Shown here one piece after another: positions 13,015 through 27,843 of a DNA stretch of 64,000 bases; position 1 is the first letter of the stretch, and the number at the start of each line of letters is the position of its first letter. Origin of the DNA: Dipteronia dyeriana (lineage: Eukaryota; Streptophyta; Magnoliopsida; Sapindales; Sapindaceae); assembly GCA_032871835.1 (NCBI GenBank), contig CM065299.1, forward strand, positions 31,484,074 to 31,548,073, read 5' to 3'. The notes below the pieces were generated by a model. That model ran no database searches. It was not told the DNA's origin and worked only from the letters and a program-made list of their open reading frames with translations. Position numbers and translations under genes: made by a program.

Positions 13015-13155
13015 TGTAATTGTGTAACTTGCCTTGTATTGGCATGTAACTTCACTATCATATAACTTGCTTTGTAGCGACATGTAACTTTATTGTTATA
13101 TAACTTGCTTTGTAACTAACATGTAACTTGTTTGTAACTAGCATGTAACTTTGAC
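13015..13155 (+). repeat. CATGTAACTT repeat block 1
   Basis: Four exact copies of CATGTAACTT or close, plus degenerate ones (TATAACTTG, TGTAACTAG), occur at about 20-45 base spacing, all in the same orientation. Blocks 2 and 3 lie further along the same element. Confidence 0.7.
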
Positions 13156-13439
13156 TGTAATGCAAGAATTGCAATGGTCAAATTGATTAGAATTTGACAG
13201 ATTTCGGTCTAGAATTACCATCATTTTAGGCATTTAGATTACCATGTACTTGGTTTTGCTTTTCGAGTTTTATGTCAAGTTTTCATTTTCTTGCTCACAA
13301 GTGTTATATCCTCTTCTCATGTCCTTTGTATTTGGTTTTCTTGCTGGCAGCTTTGGATTTCAAGTAACCTTGTAAATAAGAAAATTTCTTTAAGTTAGCT
13401 GTAAAACTATGTTTGTAAATTATTTTGATTGTTTTCTTC

Positions 13440-13630
13440 TTTACCTTACTTCAGTGATACTCCAGATTCCGAAAATGATAATTTCCTCGATGAACCAAAA
13501 CAATCTCTGATGAGGTAAGAATGTTCAATGAATACTTAGATAATCGGAGGCAATTTGAGCATGAAGCCAATCTCAAGGCTAATGTGTCTGGAAGTGAAAA
13601 TGAAGCTGATGATAGTAGGGAATAACGATC
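13440..13630 (+). pseudogene. Acidic exon-like fragment
   Basis: On the plus strand this reads DTPDSENDNFLDEPKQSLM, then in the same stretch ANLKANVSGSENEADDSRE before TAA near 13623. Acidic, Ser/Asp/Glu-rich segments like this occur near the N-termini of Mutator/FAR1-type transposases, but the match is too weak to assign. It is recorded because it is unlike the AT-rich surroundings. Confidence 0.25.
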
Positions 13631-13879
13631 ATTTGATTTGAAATTGTATATTTGTTTATTTTATGAAACTTAATGTAGCTGTAAAAGAGGTCTATACGGA
13701 ATAATGGAATTTTGTGGTTTTATTTATAATTGTAACTGCTAACAAGTGCAATAAGAGATTCATTTATAAATAATTATTCTTTTGTTCATTTCTCTTTTTT
13801 TATAACTTTCTCTTTAATCTGTTTTTAATTTATTTTTCTCAATTGATATTTGTTTTTAATTAATTTCAAACAAAAATGA

Positions 13880-14450
13880 CATGTTTAATTAATTTCAAAT
13901 ACAAATGACATGTAATTTCAAATACAAATGTTAATTGACATGTTTAATTAATTTCCAATACAAATGGCATGTAACTTTAAATAGTGGTATGTAGCTTCAA
14001 TTTTAACTAGCATGTAACTTCAGTATCAACTGTCATGTAATTTTATGCATGTAACATTAATGGAATTGTGTATGAAAACACTCTATTTAATGAGTTGGTT
14101 AAATACGCTAGCATGTAACTTCATTTTTAACTGGCTTGTAACTTTAGTATCAACTGGCATGTAACTTCTAGCATGTAACTTCTAGCTTGTAACATTATTA
14201 GAACTATGTATGAAAACACATTATCTAATGAGTTGATTAAATACACTGGCATGTAACTTCATTTTTTACTAGCATGTAACTTCAGTATCAACTGACATGT
14301 ATCTTCTAGCATGTAACATTACTGGAATTGTGTATGAAAACACTCTTCCAATTATAGTGATTAAATATGCTGGTATGTAACTTCATTATAAACTAGCATG
14401 CAAATTCAGTATCAACTGACATATAACTTCTAGCATGCAACATTACTGGA
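13880..14450 (+). repeat. CATGTAACTT repeat block 2
   Basis: About seven exact copies of CATGTAACTT and more variants are arranged in a larger pattern of roughly 120-150 bases: GCATGTAACTTC, ATTTTTAACTAGC, CAGTATCAACTG, then GTAACATTA.TGGAATTGTG. Higher-order units of this kind suggest tandem duplication inside the Mutator-like element. Confidence 0.7.
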
Positions 14451-14589
14451 ATTCAATTCTCATATCATATCAAAATGACATTGTTAATACAAAAACTAAT
14501 TAATACGTCATCGCTAAAACATAAGTTGTACCACCATACACATAAGAATTAAAATATAATTTTTAATACGGTAAAACCTATGTTGTACC

Positions 14590-14800
14590 ACCAACTTCCG
14601 GTGTCAATGGACACTTTTGTGAATTATGGCCTTCTTCTCCACACTCCATCCACTTGTAAGGTCTACGTGGTCGCTTCGATATTGCAGATGTTGTAGATGT
14701 TGTGGATGGACATGGTTGAAGAGCCTGACAAGGCTGAGCATTCTTAAAATTCTATCTGTTGTGAACATATTTTTTACAAATCGTACAATTTCTCATGTTC
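14590..14800 (-). pseudogene. Zinc-knuckle relic of a FAR1/MuDR-type transposase
   Basis: On the minus strand one frame reads MRNCTICKKYVHNR (14796 down), then a stop, and further on RPYKWMECGEEGHNSQKCP (about 14650-14605), then stop. Two successive Cys/His knuckles near a protein's end, separated by a Ser/Thr/Pro-rich linker, are typical of the C-termini of Mutator-like and FAR1-related proteins. The second knuckle has lost its first cysteine (KWMEC instead of CxxC). No upstream catalytic domain was found in the element, so it is a remnant. Confidence 0.5.
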
Positions 14801-14997
14801 TCGGACAAATTTAAATATCTTCTTTTTTGGCCTTCCAGCTTACGCACGAAAATAAGGGGGAAGAACAACCCTTGATTGCACATCTTCAGGAATATTCCGT
14901 TCACTTGGATGTTCAACCGGGAAGATGTTCCCGGAATATGCTTCAAGCCAACTAGTAGTTTTGTAGCAATCCCTATAATAATCTGGAAAATGATGCC

Positions 14998-15315
14998 CAA
15001 CCGGGATGACATGTAACTTCAAAAATAACCTAGCATGTAACTTCAAAAATAAACTAGCAAGTCGCTTCAAAAATAACCTAACATGTAACTTCGAAAATAA
15101 ACTAACATGTAACTTGGGTACAAAAATTAAACTACCATCTGTGGTTTACGATAACATGCATGCAACTTTAAAAATACTAGCATGTAACTTTACAATAACT
15201 GGGTTTCACTCTAAATCCAAATTACCGAGAGACATGTAACTTTATAATAAACTGACATGTAACATCAAATTGAACTGACATGTAACATTAAAATAGCCTT
15301 GCATGTAACTTGGGA
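14998..15315 (+). repeat. CATGTAACTT repeat block 3
   Basis: About seven exact CATGTAACTT copies recur every 22-50 bases, alternating with AAAAATAA-type spacers. A 77-codon open frame across it (15006-15239) simply translates the repeat and is not a gene. Confidence 0.7.
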
Positions 15316-15436
15316 ACAAAAAATTTCAGAACATGGGTTTCACTCAAAATCGAAATCAATCTCTTTTTCTTCAAATCAAATAATGATTCTTGTAAAAAAC
15401 AAGTGGGAAAGGGTTACATACCTTCAAAAACAGTTG

Positions 15437-15605
15437 GGTTTTGAGAGAGAGAGAGAGAGATAAAGAGCCAAATCGTTGTATAGAGAGAGATGAAGACCAA
15501 ATCGGTGTAGAAAGAGAGATGAATACCAAATCGGTGTAGAGAGAGAGATGAAGATGATCCAATTCAGAGAGAAAGATGAATCGGTGTCCAGAGAGAGAGA
15601 TGAAA
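15437..15605 (+). repeat. GA-rich tandem repeat near the right end of the Mutator-like element
   Basis: Several degenerate units of about 30-40 bases are built on AGAGAGAGATGAAGACCAAATC and GGTGTAG. It begins with a pure (GA)n run at 15441-15460. Confidence 0.7.
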
Positions 15606-15804
15606 ATCTGATTTTCAAATAAAAATGGAGGGTGAAGATAAGATAAGCCAATTTTTTTAGTGGGAAATTTTGGATCAAGTAAAACAAAAGTGAGGGCATA
15701 CTTGTCACTTTAAGGTTAAAGATGCTAACTATAATACAAAATAAACTTTTGGCTAAAAACAATAACTCAAAAAAAAAATTGGGTTATTTCTTACAATTTC
15801 TTCT

Positions 15805-16260
15805 ATATATAACGTGCATGTATTGGATTGGTCCGAGGTTGCAAAAAAAAGTGTATTATGCATGTATGCAATGCATATGAGATGTCAGACATTGTATGTG
15901 CAATAGAAGCATGGGTATGTACAAATGCAAGAGATAATATAAAATGTGTGCATGGTGTGCAAATAACGTGCAAAAGTATTGCATGTAAGAGTGCATGTGT
16001 GTAAGTGTTTAAAGAGACACAATATACAGAGAAAACACAAGTGAGAGATATGGAGAAAATCTGTAGAATTTTCTCCCATCCAAGATCAAAGTGTGGGTAT
16101 ATGCATTGTGATCAAAGAGAACTTTCCAATCGCGTGATCGTCTTCCGACAGGTGATACTATCCCAAGTGTACAATCCCGCTTCCACTGGAATTCGGATTT
16201 CCGTATGGTGAACGGTAATGATCCGAGTTCAATTTGTTTTATGTATCGAGTTTAATTTCA
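15805..16260 (+). repeat. Element A 5' LTR, second part
   Basis: It resumes TATATAACGTGCATGTATTGG and matches 46723-47175. It ends TTTAATTTCA immediately before the PBS-like sequence. The two parts together make about 650 bp, against 648 bp for the right LTR. Confidence 0.85.
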
Positions 16261-16277
16261 TCGGTATCAGAGCATGT
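16261..16277 (+). other. Element A primer-binding site
   Basis: TCGGTATCAGAGCATG differs by one base from the usual copia site TGGTATCAGAGC, which is complementary to the 3' end of initiator methionine tRNA. It lies directly after the LTR end, as expected. Confidence 0.75.
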
Positions 16278-16858
16278 CTGAGACTGTATTTTGGTAAAAA
16301 TGTCATGTTTAGGAATTGTTATTCACGTTTTGAATGCTTCACAATTGGATAATGGTATAAAACCACACACATGTTATATTTTGATTTAAATGGAATGAAT
16401 GTATACATATATATGTTATTATATGTTCTGGATTTCCTTGCCATGAATTGATTTCAAAATTGAGAGAATTTTGTGGAATTAAAATATGAAACCCATGACT
16501 GTTATGGGGTTCGAAACTCATTGTTATTTTTTTATTTCTCTGCATCATGGTACCATTAGATAGAGTCTTTCGAGAGCTTTCCAATGATAGGTCATTTGCA
16601 TAATTTGGATTAGAAATGAGGGAGAAAAACGACTTCGAAATTTTCTATAGAATATTAAATTTAGAAACTAGTTTGAGGTTGAATGTGGGTAAAAAACATG
16701 AAGAACATGTTCCACGCACCTATTAGCGGGCAGTGTGTTTCACCCCTAATCCAAACGTCTTAATTAAAGGCATAAATGGAATTAAAATTAAATTTGGAGT
16801 CGAATGGTGGTGGTCCCGTGATCAGGAAAGTCTGGAACGACGGTGCGTGCATCTCATT
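16278..16858 (+). other. Element A 5' leader, first part
   Basis: This is noncoding leader between the PBS and the B insertion. No open frame here is convincing. The leader resumes after B at 27054. Confidence 0.6.
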
Positions 16859-17473
16859 TGTAGGGAAAAACGGTTTCAAAACGCAACAGAAGCGTGAAAA
16901 ACAAAAAAATAAGGTTTGCATATAAATAAAAATTTTCCCTTTTACTAACAAGAACCTTAACCCTAGATTAATTAACGTATATAAAAGTATCATACCTTTT
17001 TCTCGTGACGATTGAACAAGCACCGAATTGATTCCGTAAGATCTTCCAATCCAATCACGAGCGTGAATCACCTAGGAATATGGACTCCATTTCTTTATCT
17101 TGTATACATGAGGATGGAAACAAAAAATATTTGTTCCTTGTGGGTCACAATAATCCTCCAAGAGAAAAATCAAGAACTTCCGGCCACTTGTGAATTATCA
17201 ATCAATTTGATTGAAACTCGTATGAACCTTGATTCGATGTTGTACACAAAACCCTTTTGATGTAAAGGATACTAGTGTATATCGAAAACAAAAACGTTCC
17301 CCTTTTTTCTCTTATTGGCCAAATTCACACACTATTGTTTAGAGTTTATCGAATTTTGTCTAGAGTAAAATCAGATTTTTGTCCCTCAAAATTACTATGA
17401 TGGCCGAATTCTTCTCTTAGAAAAATAGGGTTGGCCGAAATTCTCTATCAATTGCCTTAGAGCTGACCGAAAA

Positions 17474-17547
<74 letters not shown>

Positions 17548-19329
17548 GTATATAGCATCATAAATCCTCTCATAAGAAGGATTTACTTGGTTGTCAAGAA
17601 TCCTTTCCTTAGGTGGATTTATTTGATAGTTAAGAATCCTTATCTAAAAGGAATTCTATCCTCTTATATATATACATGGCTGGCCGAATTTTATAGGATA
17701 TATATTAGGATCACAAATCCTTTCCTAAGAACGATTTACTTGGTTGTTAAGAATCCTTTCCTTATGTGGATTTAGTTGGTGGCTAAGAATCCTTTTTCTA
17801 AATGAATTATATCCTACGCCAAGATCATAATCCAACTCAATAGTATATTTGTAACCATATTAAAAACTTCCTAATTTGATTATATAAATAATTCATTTTA
17901 TTTATCCACTTATCAAAAATAGTCTTTAATATTAATTATACTACCAACAGTCGCATAATTTTAGGAAACCATCTCCTACTAGGAAAAAGATTTTGACTTT
18001 TAATTAAATAATTAATTAATCAACAAATTAATTAGTTTCTATTTAATTAAATAATAAAATAAAAATAATATATTTAAGCTATTCTTAATAGCCTTGCCGC
18101 CCAACACATGTATATGGGTCATATATTATTTTTCTTATTTTATTAAATCCATTAGACCTTAATAAAAAGTCCACATGTGAACTAGACCTATTCTTACAAA
18201 AAGAAACAAGTCCACATGCCTCAATACAATTTTAGATGGACCCCTAAATTAGTCCGGTAGAATATATCAAGTGATCTATGCAAGTTCGTGTAGATTGAGG
18301 ATCTTGGCGGGCTATCTAAATTTAAGATCCAATAGACACAACCCAATCACAATAAACAAATGATTCACTTAGGTCCGATCTATTTAATTTTAATTTATTC
18401 CACTAAAGAACTAAAATTGAACTCTTAAATAAAGATAGAATAAGTTGATGTTACTCATTCATACCCTAGACAACCTTATTGGAAAAAGTGTATCCTCATG
18501 AAGAATACCAGTAATCGCCAAGAGCTCATAGACCGCCTATAGCTCTCAAAGTTACCATATTACTCATATGACCACATTTTGAACTTGGATATTTTGACTC
18601 GTCCAGAATCCATGTTTCAATAGACACTATTGAAAACTTAACGTTAAGATTTAATATCCAATACCTCAAAACATCCATATGACGACATTTTACTCTCATT
18701 CAATGAATGGAGCCACGATGTCCATATCTATAAATGAAGTTCTCTATCGATTAACAAATGAATACTACCACACTATCGAGGATAGATTATGCTATATAAT
18801 CGTACTCATTGATAGCTCAAATGATAACACTTGCAACCATAAGTCCATCATTTATCTCAGGATTGAGATAGACTCTCCGATTGTCTTCAAATGAAAACTC
18901 GTATCCATTGACGGTTCTAGATAAAGTATTTCATTATGATCTTATTCAATGCACCCAATGCACTAGATTCTTTTGCCCAAAGACACCTCATTTTGATGAT
19001 TTTAGACTTATCATAACACATTTGATCCAATTCAAATGCTAGCAAAAGAATATACAACTTTGACAAGATAAAGGCGCCCAACCTTTTATCTTAAGTTGTG
19101 AATATTATTCAAAACTAACTAAAGAATTGTGTCTACCTCATACATATCTAGATGTATAAACAATTCTTCTTTTCTCATAGTCTTTTGACCTTATGATTAT
19201 TTACTTTTGACAATTATAATAATTCAACTATAAATGCTATAAAATTTGTTAAACTAGAAATCACTTTATTTATATGAAAAGATTATCAAATACATTATTA
19301 TACTCTTGCTATCGAGCATAATCCTAACA
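16859..19329 (-). repeat. Element B 3' LTR (left copy)
   Basis: Its terminal sequence TGTAGGGAAAAACGG on the plus strand and its end ATAATCCTAACA are shared with the copy at 24542. It carries a (CA)n(TA)n microsatellite at 17475-17553, and degenerate repeats built on AAGGATTTACTTGGTTG and TTAAGAATCCTTTCC between 17560 and 17800. Confidence 0.92.
17475..17553. repeat. (CA)n(TA)n microsatellite in the B left LTR
   Basis: A run of about 16 CA units passes directly into TA units with ATGTAT interruptions. The matching tract in the right LTR is longer (25160-25271), and element C's LTRs lack it. Confidence 0.95.
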
Positions 19330-19342
19330 ATCTCCCACTTGC
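19330..19342 (-). other. Element B polypurine tract
   Basis: On the minus strand GCAAGTGGGAGAT lies between the end of pol and the 3' LTR. Element C has the same tract at 59142-59154, with C as the last base. Confidence 0.85.
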
Positions 19343-19343
19343 T

Positions 19344-22300
19344 CTATAGCAAATGTGTCATATCTCTCATCCCCATGTTCTCTAGATGCCCATCAAAACT
19401 CTTTTGTGGAAGACCCTTTGTGAAGGGATCCGCTAGATTTTCTGCTAACGCGATCTTAATAATCATCACGTCACCCCTATGCACAATTTCCCTCAAAAGG
19501 TGATACTTTCTTTCAATGTGTTTCCCTCTCTTATGACTTATTGGTTCTCTCGAATTAGCCACTGCTCTACTATTGTCACAATAGATAGTGATTTGCTTAT
19601 TCGCATCAGGAACCACTTCCAAGTCAATCAAGAATTGGCGGAGCCAGACAGCCTCTTTAGCAGTCTCGCATACGGCAACATACTAGACTTCCATGGTGGA
19701 ATCGGTAATACAAGATTGCTTGATACTCCTCCATATGACTGCCCCTCCTCTAATAGTAAACACAGATCCTGATGTTGATCTCCAGAAGTAAAAATATGAC
19801 TGAAAATCAAAATCTGTATACCCAACGGGGAATTAAATCCCCTCCAGAGTATACAAGCATAAATCTCTCGTTCTCTTAATATACTTGAAAATATGTTTGA
19901 CTGTCGTCCAGTGATCACGACCAGGTTTCGATTGAAACCTACTAACTATGCCCACAACAAAACAAATATCTGGTATAGTACAGAGCATTGCATACATGAG
20001 ACTTCCAACTGCCGATGCATATGGAACCCTACTCATGAATTGCTTTTCGTGCTCATTCTTAGGAACTTGTTCCTTAGAAAGTTTGATTCCATGTCTGAAA
20101 GGTAACATACCTTTCTTGGAATCTTGCATGGAAAACCTAGACAAGATTTTATCTATGTATGAAGCTTGAGATAATGCATTCGTTCTATTCTTTCTATCCC
20201 TTATGACTTGGATACCAAGAATATAACTTGCTTCTCTTAAGTCTTTCATATCAAATTCTTTTGCTACCCATTCTTTTATTGATGTCAATACACCTACATC
20301 GTTTCCGATGAGTAGTATATCATCAACATAAAGAACTAGGAAAACCAACTTATCGCCTTTAATCCTTTTGTATACACAAGGTTCATCAAGGTTTTGAATA
20401 AATTCAAAACTTTTCACGGCTTGATCAAACCTTATGTTCCAGGATCTGGATGCTTGCTTCAATCCATATATAGATCTTTGCAACTTGCATACCCTTTCCT
20501 TTTGGCCCTTTTCAATGAATCCTTATGGTTGCATCATGTAGATGCTTTCGTCAAGACTTCTATTAAGGAAAGCTTTCTTGACGTCCATTTGCCAAATCTC
20601 TATGTCTAGAGATGCCGCAATAGATAAGAGTATCCTAATGGATTTAAGCATGGTCACAGGAGAGAAGGTTTCTTCATAATCGATACATTCCTTCTGTGTA
20701 TAACCTTTAGCTACCAATCTAACTTAAAGGTTTCCACCTTTCCATCCATTCCTCTTTTCCTCTTGTATACCCACTTGCACCCGATGTGTTTTATCCATTT
20801 AGGCAAGTCTACAAGAGACCAGACTTTGTTTTTGAACATAGATTCAATTTCGGATTGTATTGCCTTTTGCCAATGGCGACAATCAACATCTTCCATTGCT
20901 TCCTTGTACGTATAGGGATCATCGTCGCCCGAAGATTCTCTACAGATTCTTCTAGATCGATGTATCTCTCAGGTTGTCTAACAACCCTCCCACTACGACG
21001 AGGTATGGTAAATTATTGATCTTGTATTAGTACGGAACTTACAATTGGGTTAGGTTGTGAAACCTCTTATGGAATTGTATCTCCTAAAAGCTCATTCAGG
21101 ACAATTCTACTTTTAGGCATAAAATTATTCATATAGTATTTTTTCAGAAATTTAGCATTTGTCGAAACAAATACTTTAAGATCTGAAGGACAATAAAAAT
21201 AATATCATTTTGTTCCTTTTGGATACCCTACAAATATGCATGTTTCTTAATGGGACTCCATCTTTTCTATCTTTCCTTTTAACACGTAAGCAGGACATCC
21301 AAATATCCTTAAGTGTTGTAAACTAGGCTTTCGCCCTGTCCACAACTCATACGGTGTTTTAGGAACCGACTTAGATGGTATATCGTTTAGAATGTACATT
21401 GCGGTTTGTAAAACATATCTCTAAAAAGAATTATGGAGCGTTGAATAACTCAACATAGACTTAACCATGTCCAAAAGAGTTTTATTTCTCTTTTCTGCCA
21501 CCCTATTTTGTTGAGGTGTGACTGGTGCAGAAAACTGAGAAATTATCCCATTATCAATAAGATATTGCTGAAACTCACCAGATAGATATTCTCCTCCACG
21601 ATCAGACCTCAAGATTTTTATGCGTTTCTCAAGCTGATTTTCTACTTCAGCTTTAAATGCTTTGAACATATCAAAAGCATCCGACTTATGTCTCATGAGA
21701 TACACATAGCCAAATCTTGAGTGATCATCCGTGAAAGTGATGAAGTACTCATATCTACCTCTAACTTGAATGCTCATAGGTCCACACACATCAGTGTGTA
21801 TCAATCCTAAACATTCGATGGCTCTTGCGCCTTTGGTCATAAACGACCTTTTGGTCATTTTACCTTCCAAACAAGATTCACAAGTTGGTAGATCATCAAC
21901 CTTTAAGTCACTTAGAGGTCCATCACATACCAATCTTTTAATCCTATTAAGGTTGATATGACCTAAGCGCAAATGCCATAGGTAGATTTCATATTTTGAT
22001 AATTTTACTCTTTTATGATTAGGTTCCGTTGATTCCGTGTCTAACAAGTGAGAGATATTTCCATGCAAATAGAATAAACCGTTTTCCAATGTACCTTTGC
22101 AAATAATTTTATCATTCTTACTAATAATAAAAGCTTTATTAAAAGTAACCGAATAACCAAATTTATTTAAACAAGAAACTGAAATTAAATTCTTCTTGAA
22201 TTGAGGTACATAAAAAATGTCTATTAAATTTAAATGCCTATAAGAATCTAAACTAATTCTAATATCTCCCACTGAACTAGCAGACACCAACACTCCATTG

Positions 22301-23166
22301 CCTAAACGCAAGTTGAATTCATCTTTATTCAGTCTATTCCTTTGACCTTTTTCACCACAAAGGAAACACTTCCCTTTGATCTTGGTTACTTTCTTAGTCT
22401 CCTTCTAAGAAGGCCCAAATTGCTTTTCCTGTTGTTTCTTAACCTTCTAACGGGTCTTAACTGTAGCAACTTTACCAACCATATGAATCTTTTGACCCTT
22501 GCGTTTCACAAGAATCTTTTCGGTGTTTTGAACATCTTGCATCAGGCTTTGGAAGGTGTATTCCTTATTGTTCAAGGTGTAGTCCAACTTGAATTGATCA
22601 AAGGAATCCAACAGTGAGTTGACAATCATGTCAATTTTAGTCTCACCATCTATCTCAGCACCATCCAGTCAACAATGTTGAGATATGCTATGACTTTCAT
22701 CATCTGTAACTCAATCTCCTGCCTTCGCCTCCGATGCTACCTCAACTCCTGCTTCCACTTCCTTCCCCTCTTCTGCCCTGTCCAGGTTTCATCCTAAGAT
22801 TCATAAAAGCAGTCACTGACTCTTTCTCTTAGTCATCCTAGACCTCATAGCAAACATCTCCTCTAGAGACATCATTATATCGGCAGCAGTCTCATATTCC
22901 TTCATGTTGCTGTTGCAACACGTCAGAGATGATGGCCATAATGTAACGTACATTTAGCCATCTCATCTGAAGACTTCCACTACTGATACTCATCTCTTTG
23001 CTCCTGAGTAGATTCATTAGTTTGGTGGTTTAGGAATAGACATAACGATCTTATGGTTTTTCAATTTAGAACAACAACCCAATTTTCCTTTTTCCTTTTT
23101 CCATGTGGCATAATTATCATCAGTTAAAGTATTATCTTTTAGGAATTTGATTAGGGATGGGGTCAT
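19344..23166 (-). pseudogene. Element B gag-pol polyprotein, broken
   Basis: The minus-strand start is ATG at 23166-23164, at the same place as in element C. Gag remnant 22629-22447 (NSLLDSFDQFKLDYTLNN) is followed by the pre-integrase and integrase region 22311-21421. That region has the His pair in YLWHLRLGHINLN, Cys pair CESC, acidic residues in IHTDVCGP and [14 protein letters not shown], and the [14 protein letters not shown] word changed to VTPQQNRVAE. Reverse transcriptase follows in frames 20896-20711, 20717-20523 and 20483-19833, with the catalytic word YVDDILLIGND. RNase H ends at 19344, with YCDNSRAVANS and a final MTHLL. At least five stops or frame changes separate these pieces. 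The interior is about 80 bp shorter than in C. Confidence 0.88.
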
Positions 23167-24527
23167 GATTTCTTTATATTAACAAAAATTATATAAGTAA
23201 ATAATCATGATAAATCACTTTTGAATATTTATCTTGAATTAAATGAAATAATTCAATCGTAAAAATTCAACGGTGATCCAACACCCATAAATATTACGCA
23301 TCCTTTGGGAGTTCGCAACATTTACTAGTTGGACTAGGTCTCACCTAATTGTTAACGTAACAACCAACGTTTTCAATTTTAGCCTTGTTATTTTATTAAC
23401 AAGAACTCTTGGGAGGATATTAATAAACTCACATTGAGTTTGTTACCAAGTTATCGATCTTCAATATAATCCCTCACGAATATCCGTCTTTTGGGAGTAG
23501 ATATCGTTTGGGCTAATTGTCTAGTTTATCATTGCAAGGAAGTATCTTGCTAAATTCCATTCATGAGACCCCTTGGGGGCTTATTCATGAAACATAAAGC
23601 TCAACTAAACTTGGAGGCCTTAGGTGTTCCAAAACACCTTCTCTCACTCAATTGTTTAAGGCGTGTGATCGAATTCCAAAATATGATTTACCAAGTTATC
23701 TAAATGCCTATTTAGATACTTAAACCATTCAATGCATGTTCATACCAAAAGAGATATATGAGTGGCACTTCTATTCTATATGACATGTTATCAAACAATG
23801 ATAAACATTGCAATATTTACAAAAATATAAATAGCTACAATTTTGGTCCATCCTAGAAAAACAAGTAAATTACATATGTCTTGGAATAGAAAAAACTCCT
23901 TTCTTGGCGAACAAGTCTTCAAGCGACCTTCGTCGTTCGAACTCCCTCGGCTACTTCCCATGGGCGTGCACACCCTTGGCCTCTACCCATGGGCGTGCAC
24001 ATGCCATAACCCCATAAAGGGCTACTGTACGCAGCCCATGGCTTCCATAGGGCTGCCGTACGTAGCTCATGCAACAACAAACGTGGTTGTGTGCTCTTCG
24101 CAAGCAACGTTCGTTGCTACGGCTCGCACGATCCAAAACTTGTTCCGGTTGCTCCTAATTCTTCAAACCTTCGAGTCTTCGATACTTGAAGGTATTACAG
24201 AAGAATTTAAATAATAAAATACTGCATTTTTTTTATTACAACAACAAAAAAAAACTTAGCAACTACCAAGAAAGAAATTATGGCGATGATAGACCACCAT
24301 TCTTGTTACAATCCACAAAATTACATTGCAATTATAGGACCAAAATTGAGCAATAACATACCACATATAAAACATATATATATATATATATATATATCCA
24401 TACATTCCAATGTAAATATATATATACGAATGCCTAGAGTGTCATCTCTTTCTAAACATGCATATATATACAATAAAAAGAAAAATATTCACGTACACAT
24501 ACATCAATTAATCAAGGGTACAACTAG
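23167..24527 (-). other. Element B 5' leader with GC-rich repeats
   Basis: This is the 1.36 kb between the PBS and the gag ATG on the minus strand. A GC-rich stretch at 23950-24110 contains repeated CATGGGCGTGCACA and GCAGCCCATGG words that can pair. The same layout is present in element C. The open frames in it change between copies and are not likely to be genes. Confidence 0.6.
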
Positions 24528-24529
24528 CC

Positions 24530-24541
24530 TCTGATACCAGT
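24530..24541 (-). other. Element B primer-binding site
   Basis: On the minus strand ACTGGTATCAGAGG begins right after the 5' LTR. This is the standard initiator-methionine-tRNA-type site of copia elements. Confidence 0.85.
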
Positions 24542-27048
<2,507 letters not shown>

Positions 27049-27053
27049 TCACT

Positions 27054-27843
27054 CTCCTCCAGCGTGAGTGGGCATTGGCATACTATGCATAAGTGGTTTT
27101 GGTGTTGCCACGTCGACACACCATAAGATGACACGTGGTGAGTTTTTGTCTTTTGTGACAAGTGCCCCATTCAAACTCTGACCCGTGGCGTCGACGTGTT
27201 AAGAAGGAAACCGTTGACGGTTGTCGGCTCCGATGAAGTTTCCAGTGACGGTTTTAGACCACCGGAGTTGTTTCCGATCGCTATATCATCACTGGTCATT
27301 TTTTCCGGTGCCATTTCCCGATACCGTTATGGATGCCGGTTCTTTTTTTGAAAAAAATTTCGGCTATCGATTATTCTTCCGGTGGCTAGTAAGTGGTATT
27401 TCGACACCGATAGTGGTTTTTCGATGATGAAGAGTGGTTTCCCGATGTCTGATACTGGTTTTTCGGCAACCAAAAAAATGAATAAATAAATAATTTTTTA
27501 AATTTATTTATTCCATTGATTTATTTTACTCCAATGGGAGCTCAATTAATGCCCAATAAATTCCAGATGTGAATTTCAGGTTACGGTTTCTAGCACGAAT
27601 TCTAGTGCGGTTTACTGTGACAATTTTTGGTGTTGATTCCAATGACAATTTCCGATATGATTTTCATTGATGGTTTCTGATAGGAATTTCGTTGATGTTT
27701 TTCGGTGATGGTTTCTGGCGGTTTTCGATGACGGTCTCCGGTATGGATTCTAATAACGGTTTTCGGTAATATTTTTCGATATGGATTCCAATAATTGTTT
27801 CCGATGGTATTTTTCTCCTTAGTGGAATTTTCCAGCAGGAATT
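27054..27843 (+). other. Element A leader, second part, with degenerate CCGGTGACGG repeats
   Basis: Host sequence resumes after B. It starts GC-richer, with CCACGTCGACAC and GACACGTGG words. It then carries many degenerate copies of GGTTTCCGGTGATGG-like words (27225-27800), which produce a false 68-codon frame at 27221. It ends at the GAATT target site of the solo LTR. Confidence 0.5.

Larger units (their letters stand above)
11151..15804. mobile_element. Mutator-like element inserted in the A LTR
   Basis: Seen: the insertion interrupts the LTR exactly at its (TA)n run. Its ends are imperfect inverted repeats of about 60 bp. The best block is a perfect 16-mer, TTATTGTTTTTAGCCA at 11194-11209 and inverted at 15750-15765, lying 43 and 39 bases from the two ends. 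Inside are a GC-rich segment near 11380-11580, an RNase H relic, arrays of CATGTAACTT, a zinc-knuckle relic and a GA-rich repeat. Known: Mutator-like elements have long inverted ends, carry FAR1-type transposases with zinc knuckles, and often hold gene fragments. The target duplication cannot be read because the site is itself TATATA. Superfamily is inference; insertion and inverted ends are seen. Confidence 0.62.

Noticed and set aside
15006..15239. 77-codon frame with CNFKNKLA-type repeats
   Set aside because: Direct translation of the CATGTAACTT repeat block; not a protein gene.
27221..27427. 68-codon frame after element B
   Set aside because: Generated by degenerate CCGGTGACGG repeats in the A leader; no domain.
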